A DNA stretch of 64,000 nt, taken from Lonicera japonica (lineage: Eukaryota; Streptophyta; Magnoliopsida; Dipsacales; Caprifoliaceae). The notes under the pieces are model-generated. The model was given only the letters and a program-made list of their open reading frames with translations. It searched no databases and was not told the origin of the DNA. Shown one piece after another: positions 45,017 to 58,500 of the stretch. Every line of letters begins with the position of its first letter. Position 1 is the first letter of the stretch. Location: the NCBI GenBank assembly GCA_021464415.1, contig CM038470.1:42216099-42280098 (forward strand), read 5' to 3'. The position numbers were made by a program, and so were the translations under genes.

Positions 45017-48000
45017 TAAGAAATTTTGTCCTCGAAATTCCCGTAGGATAGCTTACCAGCCCAAAGCATAAGTGGTTCTGAATTCTACATAGTTGCCCTT
45101 CCTTAAAAGAGAAAATTACAATCGCCAATGAAAAAGGATTCTAAACTCAAGGATCAGAATAAAAGAATTAATCTTATCAAACGATAAAGAAGAAAAACCA
45201 CATAACTAAAGTCATATAATAGATTCTATTTCACAAGCCACAACCTCTTTAAGAGTTCAATTGGAAAGTGATATTTAACCAAACATGAGAGTTTTCAACC
45301 GCCGATACATATGAACATAGTAGCAGAAGATAAAACTTTCCTTGTAGATCCTATTTCTCTCACCCAACTTATCGAGCAAGGTAATAATCTTGCCTTCACC
45401 AACCCAACTTCTTATCACCATATACTTCAACTTGATATTGGTACTCTACTCAATATCCGCCTCTCAATGGCTTTAGAAGTTTCTATCTCAAGAAACTTAG
45501 GATGATCATATTGCAATACAGGGTGATTGCAGTTCCGTAACAAAAGATTAAGTTGGTAATCTTCAAATAGGTACTCAAGTGACAATAAGTTTCTAATACG
45601 GAAGGGTTTTTAGTGTTTCATTACTCACGAAAAGGTACTATCTCCAAGGAATCATAGAGTGATTGATGGTTCTAAAACTTGATGGCTAGATGTATACACG
45701 GTATATGGGTAACTTCTCTCTCCCAATACGGTTAAAATAACTATGGTGTTATCGAGCCAGTAGAAAATAGGTCTACTAGAGGTTAGAGGCACCAGACCAA
45801 AAGCATTAGGGTTTGAATACGGAAATCAAATTCCATATCTTGCTTTGAAATACTAACTGGATTCTAATTCTATCCAATCGGAACAAGCAGATGAGGAAAA
45901 ATGCATGGATCGATTTCCAAAAGATGATTCAGAATAACTCACAAAATTTAGAATTCAAATTCTTAAGAGGTTGTTTCAAAATACAAGCGGTAATTATACT
46001 AATAAATGCATTCCTTGCCCTAAATGTCTTCTCTTAGCCTAGACGAATTCCTGAACTGAGAATGAAATTTCAGTGGACATCGAGTAAACTTTAGACTAAG
46101 AGAATAGGCTCAAATAGAGCTCGCTAAATTATAGAAAATGCTTGAATTCCTTTCATCTGAATACATGATCTCGTGATCACTTCGTAATCATGACCCTGAT
46201 CACTCCACTAGTAACCCAGGATGCGGAGCATCGCAACTCACAGTCATGAATCGACTGACATGGTATGAATACTGCATTTTCGAACTGTAAGGATTTCCTA
46301 CTAATGTATTTGCCATGCATAACATTTCCAATAAAAGAAATTTATAGGATCTTACCTTATCTTCCCCCTTAACAGGTAATGGACATGCATCTTGGGAAAA
46401 TCCCTACAGAAATCTACTATGCATAGAGCGAAAATGATAGGTGATGTGATTCACGACCGTATTTCTATCCGATATGACGAATCCGCGACCCTTGACGTTG
46501 AATACGTAAGAACCTTGGAATCACGAGAAGATGATGGAGGTGGAACCTCGACCCAATCCCGAAAATGAGAATGAACCTTGGTATAGTCGAAGACAAACAA
46601 TCAATTGATGGGTTAATTGATTGATACGTCGAAGAACAACAAGAATAATATTCCGGCTGTTCGAAGTGTTCTTAAAACACAAGAGGTGAAATCACACTCA
46701 AATTCGTATTTTGATTAAAACAAGGCTGCCACAAACATTAGGGTTGCCTCCTTTAAATAGGAGGAGAAGAGAAAACCCTAATCAAACCCTAAGGAAACCC
46801 TAAAAACGAAAATAACAATACAAGCCCAATTCTAAGGCAACAAAAATAATGGAACACTCTAAATAAGCCCAAAAAACACTCTTAGCAAGCCCATCAATCT
46901 AAATACTAATTATACATATTCCTTGGGCTGCAAATAAATAAAAACAATAATAAAACGCCATAATTATTCTACGTCTTCTTGGCTAAGCATTATTCTCCAT
47001 TCTTGTTCTCCATCTCCATGAATACTTCTCCAAGCTCCAGCTTTATTCATCAACTCTTGGACAACGATCATGAGTGCTTCCTTGATCTTCTTGGCTCTAG
47101 CTCGGGTGATTGGACCACTTGGAACCCGGATGGGATCTGCATAGTCTTCGCTCCATGATCCAGCTCTTGTGCTATCCTCAGGCTCATCAATAGGCTCATT
47201 GTACGTTACCATGATCTTAGGAGAGTTCATACTCCTTCAAGGGTGAAATTCATGCCTGATAAAATGATCTAGACTGTTTTTTCCCCGAGCTAGAACAAGC
47301 TTTGACACACCCAAAATATATATATAGTTGTAAGACGGAAGGGAATGGCGGCAGAAATGAGGCCTACTTACCTCAATCGAGTGTCGACTCCCCTCAATCG
47401 AGTGTCGACTCCCCTCCGTAAAGGGTTTGCCCATGATTGGTATCAATAAGGCTTGAATCTAGAGTACCGCTTTAAATCCCAAACTAGAATCACGAGGGGA
47501 ATCGGAAGGTCTCAAACTTGAAATGCTTACCTCATCCTCACCTAAACTTTTGAAATGGGGTTGGAGAATTTCTCACCAGGACACTCATCCTAATCTTAAG
47601 GTGTGATTTTTTGCTCCAGACTTCTCCTTTAATGAAAACTTGCTTTACAACTAACATGCACATCACTCTAGTTAGATATCCACATAAGAAGTTGGGAACG
47701 ATTTCTCGAAAATGCTCATCTCGCAGAGGCTAACTCAATAAGGGTCAAGCAATGGTACACCTCGTGTCTCAAAGGTACTACACTTTTCTAACATGAGGAG
47801 AGTTCAAAAACTGAGTTCACTAATTCATCTTTGATATGCCATCATGTTATCCTTTAGCAATTCGAACAACTCTCTTCCATAAGGATGAACGGAAACATAA
47901 AAAAGTTGAATGTGTACCCAAAGCTCCACTTAAAAATAACAAAGGAAATGAAATAGAAGAGCATCAAGTTCTACTAAGGGTTCCATCCCCTTTCTGCCAC

Positions 48001-49367
48001 GAGAGCTAGCCATTAGGCAAACACTCTTCCTCAAGATTTATCAAGGAAGTTCACTTCTAATCCCTTTACAAACCAAATTCTCAAGGTTTAGATGCACTAT
48101 ACTCAATAAATGTAAGAGGTTTCGCTGCGTTACTTTGATAGGTCCCCCTAACGAAAATGGAATATAATTGTACTTCAAACGAATTCATTGTGGGTTCTTT
48201 ATCGCGAAGGAAGACATTTCATGGAAGTTTCTCTCCTATCACTTTAGGGAACAAGGCATAACACATATTTACTAGAGACAAAGTTTACTAAACGGGTTCT
48301 CATTCCCAATTGTACTTACATGACAAACAAAATGAGGGTTCAATTCCAAAATAAGCATATTCAATGCTTTTCTCTAGACAGGAACACCTTCAACTGCCAA
48401 ATCTCGAAAGAAAATATATATATAAAGTACATCTCACCACCGGTATCTACCTTGTATCACAAGGAATACAACAACCATAATCATCCATGAGTTATCGGCA
48501 ACTGTAAGAAGGCTTAGACATTATCCACATCGAATCCAGACTCTTAAGATAGGGTACACAGGCATACACAACTAAACTGTACCAGTCTCCATTATTCCAT
48601 ATCAGGTCTAGACTCACGAGATAGGATATAAGCATATGCATGACTAAACTTGGTCATTCTCATACATTCCATGTGGGTTTTCAAGAAAATTTGCTTACCA
48701 TCCCAATATAAAATAGTCATCTTGCCAAAGAGATCTCTCAAGTCAAATAATGTCTAGAACAATATAAAAGTTTACTCGTAACAAAGTAGACAATTTAAAA
48801 ATAATCCACATTTTCCTTCTCTCGTAACTAAACTTATAAGTTCGAACGCGGCCATATGGTTACAGAGGAACGATCATCCACGCACTAGGTTCACCCCACA
48901 AGAAATCGAAGAAGAAGCAATGGGGTAAACACGAGGAATAAGACTTTAGCAGCCATTCTCCTACGAGTATGGCACGTTCTAACCTCTGTCAGCAATAGTG
49001 GACTGGTGGTTTATCAAATAGTCAACTGTTGGCCGGCGAATGACTATAACATAATCCATCAGTCGCCTTTTGCTCACTTAGTGGCAGAACTAATCCCGAA
49101 CACAAATCATATATGTGAAACCGGCAATATAGGAGCCAATGACTGAAATAATTTATGAAAGAGGCCAAAAGAATTAAGTTAGAACTTCAAAAATGGATGT
49201 AGCCAAGACAAGCCACATCTCATTTCACAATTCTCCCATTTTCCAAATATCCTAACGGTAGAATCCTTCGCACGAGAGCGTATTAATCTTCCGAGGAATA
49301 CTATAACCACTCGCACCCCTAATCTCGGATCTACCCATGAATCCCCAGGGAAAACATCAAACCTATA
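45017..49367 (-). other. Internal region of the gypsy element without readable polyprotein
   Basis: No frame longer than ~90 codons and no gag, protease, RT or integrase motif could be read on the minus strand. A 23-bp direct repeat with 'tcaatcgagtgtcgactccc' lies at 47374-47417. The block at 46720-47230 is shared with the satellite insertion near 63 kb and described separately. Confidence 0.6.
46720..47230 (-). pseudogene. Retroelement polyprotein tail plus 3' flank, shared block
   Basis: The minus strand encodes an 88-codon frame (47230-46964) ending in VPSGPITRARAKKIKEALMI and MLSQEDVE, a tail I associate with plant gypsy polyproteins. Downstream (46960-46720) is noncoding sequence with 'ttaaataggagg' and 'aaaccctaa' runs. 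The whole block is ~85-90% similar by eye to 62820-63280. Confidence 0.6.
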
Positions 49368-49379
49368 GCTCTGATACCA
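49368..49379 (-). other. Primer-binding site, tRNA-iMet type
   Basis: The minus strand reads TGGTATCAGAGC three bases after the right LTR end (GGGGCGTCACA), the standard initiator-Met primer site of plant LTR retrotransposons. Confidence 0.9.
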
Positions 49380-49382
49380 ACT

Positions 49383-51915
49383 TGTGACGCCCCGAAATCT
49401 CGTTCAAATCATTTCGCCTCTGGGACCCGGTTAGTCACGGTGTCGTACGCGACGACGGGTATTAAGGTATAAATTATAACTTATATAAAAAGAGAATTCC
49501 ATATAAAGTGGTAGTTTTAGAAAATTTTGGCATGTGGAGTTTGTTCATAAAGATAAACCAAAACCTGTTAAAATGTACGTATAATCCATTTCAAATAGAT
49601 ACTCCACATTTAAGAAATATCATTTATACAAAGCCTCCCATGAGGTCCCAATCTCAATAAGCCTTATATCAAAATACAACACTGCAATACATAAACATTT
49701 ATTAACTAAACAACTAGTATGCAAGTCGTTTCCCAACGACTTAGGTGATTAGAGTCCATCAGAGCTATCCAGACTTGTACTCATACCATTCCCGCGAACA
49801 CCTGCAAAACCTGGTTTGGAAAATGGGAGTGAGCCAAACGGGCTCGGTGGGAACTATAAGAGTTCGTATAGGAAAGTAGGTTGGAAACCATGCATGCCAT
49901 GCAATGCAATATTATGAAAGTAAATTTAATTTAGATGCTGCTTCTCTGTAATAAATCACCTCAGGGTAAAATACATTTCTTTTTGTATATACAGATATAA
50001 ATACATATACATATATAATACATTTATGAAGCAGCCAATGCACATAAAACCTTTCGTGAAATGTATTTATAATGTCCCCAACCCAAAGTATAAGAAAAGC
50101 AATATATGTATATATACATCATCATACTGTATATGCCACAACACCGAGACAAGATCTATCACCTCAATCATATATCATCCTCATGTTTAGGATTTTCACA
50201 TCTACTGTGCACAGAGATAGCCGGCAACTCGGTTTCTTTTGCCTCCAAGGCAGGGACCACCTACCAGGTCCACCTAGACGCTAACTCATGCAGCCACCAA
50301 GGCATACGCTAGCTCACGTAGCCACCAATATCTATCTAGTACGAACGGTGTGGCCATCCGATAATATATCCAAATAAACTCCAAAGGATAGTAAACTCGT
50401 CAAATCAAGGAAATCATAAGAACATATAGAATTCAATAGATGTAGATATGTATGTACATACATTCCATATGTATTTGTGTAACTCATATATATGTATCCA
50501 TTCTAGATATGTGTATATATATATATTATATAACATCTAGTGGTATTGTTATTGTACTTGAACTAGGCTTGCTAGGTCCATCAACCAATGGCTCATTTAA
50601 AAGATCATAAATTTGGGAGGCATTATCTGCTTTCAATTAACATGGCACCAAAGCCAAATATAATACAGTTTTTATAGTATATAAATTCTATATAGACCTC
50701 CCTTTAAGATCATAACACTTTGTTTATACATAAAGGGTTTATATTCATGCCCAGCATAGTTACGGACTGGCCATATAAGTAATAAAATACATAAAGTATA
50801 AGCCAGTAGCCAAAGTAATACAATAATATCCCATATATGTGTAATTAAGGACAAAATATACTTTTAAAACCATGTATCGCGTCGTATGTATGTGTATCAT
50901 AGCATATAGTTCAAAACAATATCCGTATATAGGGGTTTTATGCCAAACTTTATGAAATTAAGATAGAAATTAGGGTTTATAGTATAATTCACCATTTATA
51001 TACATATTAAATCCAACTAAATCAAAGAAGCAAAGAAAATTAACCCAAACCCCATGAATATGCAATTTGGGTAGAAAAACCCTAGGTTTGTTTTGATTTG
51101 GGACAAATATGTTATAATAACTTAAAAATAAGATTTAATACTATTGTTCCCACCTATTGAGGGTTAATCCCTCGAAGAATTGTGGTTGAGTCGAGCCGGA
51201 AAGGCGTAGACGTGAAAACCCTCACTTTGAGCTCAAAACCCTAACCATGGCAACCAAAGGAAGAAGAAGATGAAAATGATGATGGAGATGATGATGATGT
51301 TGAATTGGTGTGGAGGAACAAGCCTTGAGTGATCTCTCAATATCCCCTACGACAGCCCCTTATTCTCACTCTAAGAGCTCTCAAGATGGTGGGTTGAAAT
51401 GAGGAAGGAAGGAGGAGAAGAAATATATAAAAAACCTCGCCAGCCCAATGAAGTCAACTCACCCAACTGCCATGTAGTCGACTACATGGCTATATTTTGC
51501 CCCCTTCAACTTTTTGGTCAATCGCTCAACTTTGCACCCACTTTTCATCATTAAGGAGTGGGGATTGGGTCTCAGCCAAAACACGAAAGTTGTAGAGGGG
51601 ATTGAGATGAAGACGTGGCCAAAAATAGGGACCCATTTGGAGTTCGGATGAAGAAGATATGGGCTTTCAAAGTCGGACATAAATCATTAATCGTGTAGGA
51701 TCGAAACTTGCTATTCACGAGCTGATTTTCATCTGAGCAACCCGAAATGACTTATGGTCATTATAACACACTTATATATATATTAATATGACTTGTTAGA
51801 AGTTTCCAAACCATGCCAACCTTTCCAGAACCCAATTTGGCTATCCGGAGCCCGATTCTACCTTATACGCGACTTAGGCCGTGATTTGCGAGAGATGATT
51901 AAACGGGATGTTACA
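49383..51915 (-). repeat. 5' LTR of the gypsy element (2533 bp)
   Basis: It is the 5' LTR because the primer-binding site adjoins its inner end. It retains the ~620 bp missing from the other LTR (49870-50490) but has only one of the three CATGTAGTCGACTACATG palindromes (51470-51489). Confidence 0.88.
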
Positions 51916-53170
51916 TTAATTGTTTTTATATTGACTATATAAAACAATTTAAAATTCCATGGTTATTATGATTACTTATGCTCTTAATCTTGAAATAATT
52001 AATAGACATATATATATATAGTGTTTGTTGTTTTGACTCATTAAGAGTGAGATTCATTTGTGGATCAATAATCTTCGTGAATTGGATGACGACACTATAT
52101 GTATGATGAATATTAATTATTGACGGAATTCACGTCCCGGTATAAGGATTGATGATAGCCCCTTGAGAAGCTTATAAGTTTTGATCATGTCAAACCCTGC
52201 AAGTGGATTATGTTAATCCGACATGTCAAATAAGTTAAGTGGTAGGCTCAAGGATTAAGAAGTCATTTAAATATAATTGTCAGTAATTTAATTTAAATGA
52301 CAGTTATCTGTAATCTTAACGTGGAGAGAATAATAAGTATTTAATAACAAGGAGCTCAAAATTAAATTTTGAGATAAGGACGGGAGTGCAATTATAATTA
52401 TTTAGTGGTGCGAATTATAATTTATTGAAGGAACTAGTTCATGGTGGAATTAGGATTCCAACTTTCCATAGGAAGCTTAAACACTTATTTCTCCTTAAGG
52501 TCTCTATCGTAGCCTTATGTATACGTCGGCTTTGTCTCTTCTTATTATAACAATAATTCTCATGAGTTAGGGTTTGTTCTATTGAGAGAGGAGAAAATCT
52601 TGGTGATACCGTAGCCCACACTTGGTGCAAGATTTGATGGAAGAAAGAATACAATAGAAGATCTTTAGGTTTTCGGTACTACAGTCGTAAATCAATCGTA
52701 ACTTTTGATCGCACTGTTGGATCGGGGTGATTTTTGGATATGTTGTTCGGAACACAAAGTTATTAACATTTTGTGAAAAATCAGGATGATCAGAAGTCGT
52801 TTTGGTGGCGAACATAATCTATTTTCGCAATCTAGCGAGAATTAAAAAATCTGACAAAATCGCAATCTAATGCTTTCAAACCCTAGTCTCCTCATATAGA
52901 TCCTCTACATGATCCACAAAGGTGAAATCCTTTTATTCTTGTAGGGTTTTAGTAAAAGTATTTTGTTCAATCTATACGCAATATCAAACGATCCTGTATT
53001 TATGTCTCCATCAGTATTTTAATGCCATATTTGTAATAACAGAGTAAATTAGTTTTCTTTTTAGGGTGCTTAAATTAGTGGTGTATTTCAGAATTAAAAA
53101 CTAATTCAAGTGTTACTATGGGTGTTGAAACTATAAATTAAGGATGCCTTTACTGGCACCCTTTTTTTAT

Positions 53171-54016
53171 TGTTCTTCACGTGTCTTTCGTGTGTTTGAC
53201 AAAAAAAACATAGGGTAAATTATAAATTAAATTTCGAAGTTTGGGATCAATTTCAATGTTCTTGATCTTTTATTTGTTCCAAGATAAATCCTGAGGTATA
53301 TTTAGTATTTCAATTGAAACATTTTTCCAACCCTCGTGTAATATACCAAATGGATATCTATGCCGGCAATCCACGTAGGGTGTGAGTATGATATATTGGC
53401 GCCGTTATATTGTTTGTTTTCCCCTTATTTGTTACCGGCCAAACAACATAGTTTAATATGAAATTACAACAAAAGTTATATATATATACAAACATCATTG
53501 ATGGCCTAAAAAACAAAGCTTCAACAAGCACCACCAAAATGGACTAAATGATTGCTGGGACAAAATCGAAACATATATTTCATTCAATTTCATATGCCAA
53601 GTAAGCTCCATAAAAAACATAAGTTATCAACAAGAAAGATGGACTTGGTTCTTGCATTTAGAGACCATGTTTATGTCTCTTCTTCAATGCTTCATTATAC
53701 TTGTTGTGTTGTTTAAACTTTCCTTCGTGTTGCTAGTTGTTTGAGATTGGACTTGACTTGATTGAGATGTCATGAACCTCTATCCATTGTTGCCTTTTGT
53801 AACTCCTTTTCTTTTAACCTGAGCATAAATGGCTTAACAAAAACAACTAATACAATAAATAAATGGCTGAAAAGTTACATTCTTCAAGAAAAGTTGCCTA
53901 TTTTATACAATAAAGCATCATTAGGGTTCAAATAAACACATTTGAAATCATATATTAAAGAAAACTAACCGTTTTGAGGCGGAACCTTCTCATTTGGTGG
54001 TCGTAGATGGCATAAG
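53171..54016. other. Intergenic spacer, no gene seen
   Basis: AT-rich sequence after the right TSD of the Mutator-like element. The first ~50 bp may belong to the partial element begun at 41287. No open frame or repeat structure was recognised in the rest. Confidence 0.5.
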
Positions 54017-54304
54017 TGTAACACCCCAGCCTTAATTAGCAGGTTAACACCCGTAATTAAGACCTGGAGTGTTACTAACCCATCTTAGTATAACTAAAAT
54101 GGGTCTAAGTATATAAAGAATTCAAGCAACACACAACACACATGTCAACCGACAAAACATTTACAAGATAATAATAGTAAGCTAAAATATGCATGTATGC
54201 GTACAATCATTCAAAAGTTATAGGTTTAGAAATCTTAAAATGATCAACAATATTAAGGGATAGCCATGGCTACCTATGATAACACAAACATAACAAAATG
54301 TCTT
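54017..54304 (+). repeat. Gypsy LTR fragment
   Basis: It begins TGTAACACCCCAGCCTTAAT and matches the reverse complement of the right end of the solo LTR at 10890-13896 (for example 'gtgttactaacccatctta'). It is cut at 54304 by the copia LTR. Confidence 0.65.
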
Positions 54305-55496
54305 TGTTGACCTAAAAGTTAGTAATCTTGTTTTGATAATAACAATCACATTAATCATGTGTAATTTAACTAAGTTGATGTTTTAAGTATAGCCTCTTAT
54401 CCAACATTATCATACGTGGACCAAACCGACAAATCAATAAAGAGATCAAACCATTTCAAGTATACAAATATACCATTGGATCTCTTCACTTTACAATTGA
54501 TCAAAGCATATATGACATTGCATGTTTATGAAGATCAAGGGCCCAAGAAAGAAAAGAAACGGAGAAACAAACTAAGTTCTCGTAGACTCATTAATTCATT
54601 TGTGAGTGAGTGCTCAAGTTCTTTATGTAAAGTTTCTCGTTTGATAATCATTATAGCTCATACATATTGTTTTAACATTATTAGATTGATCATAACCAAG
54701 TTTGAAACTTATTTGATTTAAAATTCATTTCAAAACCTTCATTCTTGCTAAATTGATTTTGAAATAAATTCTTATTAAATTCAAATAGCCTTATTTTGAG
54801 CTCTCACGAAAATAGGTGTCTTAGGAACCTATATTTGACCATCCCCAAGCATCAAAATTGATTTTAGAGCTAAATTACGAAAGTGTAAAAATTGGAATTT
54901 TGGTTGCTAGGACAGTGCTGCTCAGTCGACTAATGAGACTTGCCTCAATAGATTGAGGGCCATCAGTTGACTAATGAGCTTTGCTCAATCGACTGAGGCT
55001 TCAGAAATTAGCTGTTGGATTTATGCAATTTTGCTATTTTTGGCACCAAATCCTCACCAACTCTTTTCAAACGGCCATTTTGTGTCCTATACTATATATA
55101 CTCATTCTAGACACTATTCAAATACTCTTGAATCATTCTAACTTTATATTCATCTATATTAAATATTCAAGATTCAAGAACATAGTTTTGATCAATCATT
55201 ATTCTTTTAAGCTATAAATTGTGATCAAACTTAATATCTCTTAGTGTGAACTTTATTTGTAATCCTTCAAACACTTAAGAGCTATTGTACATTGGTGTTA
55301 GCCACCAAAACTTATTCAAATCATAATTGTGAGAGGTGTATCTCATAGTTTAGCAATAGTGATTTCATGTGTGAGTATTGTGAGTGAATCAATACTTGTA
55401 CGAGTGTGTGAGAGAAGAATACACTTGTAGAGGTTTGATCTTCACCCGAAAGAAGATCAGTATTAGTGGAATTTCTCGGGGGCACTACTAGGGCGC
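54305..55496 (+). mobile_element. Copia-type LTR running into the assembly gap
   Basis: It starts TGTTGACCTAAAAGTTAGTA and aligns with the reverse complement of the solo LTR at 21658-23101 through the region before its C/G homopolymer. The last readable bases, 'ctcgggggcactactagggc', fall where the other copy has a long homopolymer. Whether a full element follows is hidden by the gap. It contains 'agtcgact' at 54924. Confidence 0.75.
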
Positions 55497-55596
55497 NNNN
55501 NNNNNNNNNNNNNNNNNNNNNNNNNNNNNNNNNNNNNNNNNNNNNNNNNNNNNNNNNNNNNNNNNNNNNNNNNNNNNNNNNNNNNNNNNNNNNNNN
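55497..55596. other. Assembly gap (100 N)
   Basis: Exactly 100 N, the conventional placeholder for a gap of unknown size. It separates the copia LTR from the satellite array, so true distance and order across it are unproven. Confidence 0.98.
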
Positions 55597-58500
55597 ACCA
55601 TTTGACGGTCTAAACTTCCGTTGTTGATCCTTACGACCAAATTATATTGTTTTAGGCGTTCTACCGCAAAAGGCTTCATTTTGAATGACATTCACTCTAA
55701 GATGTTGAATTCGAATTCTGAACGTCTATGATGGGTTAAACACGCGCTTCTTGTCCCCATTGTCGTTCTTGACCATTTGACGGTCTAAACTTCCGTTTGA
55801 TCCTTACGACCAAATTGTATTGTTTTAGGCGTTCTACCGCAAAAGGCGTTATTTTGAATGACATTAACTCTAAGATTTTGAATTCGAATTCTGAACGTCT
55901 ATGTTAGGGTTAAATACGCGCTTTTCGTCCCCATTGTCGTTTTGACCATTTGACGGTCTAAACTTGCGTGTTTGATCCTTACGACCAAATTGTATTGGTT
56001 TTGGCGTTCTACGCAAAAGGCGTTCATTTTGAATGACATTCACTCTAAGATGTTGAATTCGAATTCTGATCTTCTATGATTGGGTTTAACACGCGCTTCT
56101 TGTCCCCATTGTCGTTCTTGACCATTTGACGGTCAAAACTTCCGTTGTGGATCCTTACGACCCAAATTTTTATTGTTTTAGGCGTTCTACCGCAAAAGGC
56201 TTCATTTTCAATGACATTCACTCTAGATGTTGAATTCGAATTATGAACGTCTATGATGGGTTAAACACGCGCTTCTTGTCCCCATTGTCGTTCTTGACCA
56301 TTTGACGTTCTAAAACTTCCGTTATTGATCCTTACGACCAATTGTATTGTTTTAGGCGGTTCTACCGCAAAAGGCTTCAATTTCAATGAAATTCACTCTA
56401 AGATGTTGAATTCGAAATTATGAACGTCTTGAAGGGTTAAACACGCGCTTCTTGTCCCCATTGTCGTTCTTGACCATTTTGACGGTCTAAACTTCCGTTG
56501 TTCGATCGTTACGACAAATTGTATTGTTTTTAGGCGTTCTACTGCAAAAGGCGTCATTTGATTGACATTAACTCTAAGATATTGAATTCGAATTCTGAAC
56601 GTCTATGATGGGTTAACACCCGCGCTTTTCGTCCCATTGTCGTTCTTGTCCATTTGACAGTCTAAACTCCGTTGTTGATCCTTACGACCAAATTGTATTG
56701 TTTTAGGCGTTCTACCGCAAAAGGCTTCATTTTGAATGACATTCACTCTAGATGTTTGAATTCGAATTCTGAACGTCTATGATGGTTAAACACGCGCTTC
56801 TTGTCCCCATTGTCGTTCTTGACCATTTGACGGTCTAAACTTCCATTGTTGATCCTTACGACCAAATTGTTATTGTTTTAGGCGTTCTACCGCAAAAGGC
56901 GTTATTTTGAATGACATTAACTCTAAGATTTTGAGTTCGAATTCTGAACGTCTATGATGGGTTAAATACGCGCTTTTCGTCCCCATTGTCGTTCTTGACC
57001 ATTTGACGGTGTAAACATCCGCTGTTGATCCTTACGACCAAAATGTATTGTTTTAGGTGTTCATCCGCAAAAGGCTTCATTTTGAATGACATTCACTCAA
57101 AGATTTTTGATTCGAATTCTGAACGTCTACGCTGGGCTAAACAAGGTCATCCTGTTCACGTTGTCGTTGTTGATCATTTAACGGTCTAAACTTTTGTTGT
57201 TGATCCTTAGGATCAAAATGTATTTTTTAGGCGTTCTACCACAAAAGGCTTTATTTTGAATGACATTCACTCTAAGATTTTGAATTCGAATTCTGAACGT
57301 TTGTGGTGGGTTAAACACGCGCTTTTCGTCCCCATTGTCGTTCTTGACCATTTGACGGAGTAAACATCCGCTGTTGATCCTTACGACCAAAATGTATTTT
57401 TTAGGCGTTCATCCGCAAAAGGCTTCATTTTGAATGACATTCACTCTAAGATTTTGAATTCGAATTCTGAACGTCTGTGATGGGTTAAACACGCGCTTTT
57501 CGTCCCCATTGTCGTTCTTGACCATTTGACGGTGTAAACATCCGCTGTTGATCCTTACGACCAAAATGTATTTTTTTAGGCGTTCATCCGCAAAAGGCTT
57601 CATTTTGAATGACATTCACTCAAAGACTTTGAATTCGAATTCTGAATGTTTGTGATGGGTTAAACACGCGCTTCTTGTCCCCATTGTCGTTCTTGACCAT
57701 TTGACGGTCTAAACTTCCGTTGTTGATCCTTACGACCAAATTGTATTGTTTTAGGCGTTCTACCGCAAAAGGCGTTATTTTGAATGACATTAACTCTAAG
57801 ATTTTGAATTCGAATTCTGAACGTCTATGATGGGTTAAATACGCGCTTTTCGTCCCCATTGTCGTTCTTGACCATTTGACAGTCTAAACTTCCGTTGTTG
57901 ATCCTTACGACCAAATTGTATTGTTTTAGGCGTTCTACCGCAAAAGGCTTCATTTTGAATGACATTCACTCTAAGATGTTGAATTCGAATTCTGAACGTC
58001 TATGATGGGTTAAACACGCGCTTCTTGTCCCCATTGTCGTTCTTGACCATTTGACGGTCTAAACTTCCGTTGTTGATCCTTACGACCAAATTGTATTGTT
58101 TTAGGCGTTCTACCGCAAAAGGCGTTATTTTGAATGACATTAACTCTAAGATTTTGAATTCGAATTCTGAACGTCTATGATGGGTTAAATACGCGCTTTT
58201 CGTCCCCATTGTCGTTCTTGACCATTTGACGGTGTAAACATCCGCTGTTGATCCTTACGACCAAAATGTATGTTTTAGGCGTTCATCCGCAAAAGGCTTC
58301 ATTTTGAATGACATTCACTCTAAGAATTTTGATTCGAATTCTGAACGTCTACGCTGGGCTAAACAAGCTCATCCTGTTCACGTTGTCGTTGTTGATCATT
58401 TAACGGTCTAAACTTTTGTTGTTGATCCTTAGGATCAAAATGTATTTTTTAGGCGTTCTACCACAAAAGGCTTTATTTTGAATGACATTCACTCTAAGAT

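Larger units (their letters stand above)
43077..51915 (-). mobile_element. Non-autonomous Ty3/gypsy LTR retrotransposon (LARD-like)
   Basis: The two LTRs, 43077-45004 and 49383-51915, are direct copies. Plus-strand ends are TGTGACGCC and GGGATGTTACA, and the 5-bp duplication is ttaat (43072-43076, 51916-51920). On the minus strand the element has a tRNA-iMet primer site beside the right LTR and a polypurine tract beside the left LTR, which sets its orientation. The 4.4-kb interior lacks any readable gag-pol, so it would need helper proteins. The LTR copies are very similar outside one ~0.6-kb length difference, suggesting recent insertion. Confidence 0.9.
42753..53013 (+). mobile_element. Solo copia-type LTR split by a gypsy element
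   Basis: It begins TGTTAGAATGATATACTAAA and ends GTCTCCATCA, with gtatt duplicated on both sides (42748-42752, 53014-53018). Without the gypsy insertion it is ~1417 bp with no coding region, so a solo LTR. The start resembles a widespread copia LTR type in plants. It sits inside the Mutator-like element. Confidence 0.82.
42167..53161. mobile_element. Mutator-like TIR element, host of an LTR nest
   Basis: Ends GGGTGTCGGTAAAGGCACCC and (reverse) GGGTGCCAGTAAAGGCATCC are inverted repeats that continue imperfectly inward for ~100 bp. The flanking 9-bp duplication is TTTTTTTAT on both sides (42158-42166, 53162-53170). After removal of the LTR insertions the element is ~730 bp, mostly left arm. 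No transposase is seen. Confidence 0.85.
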
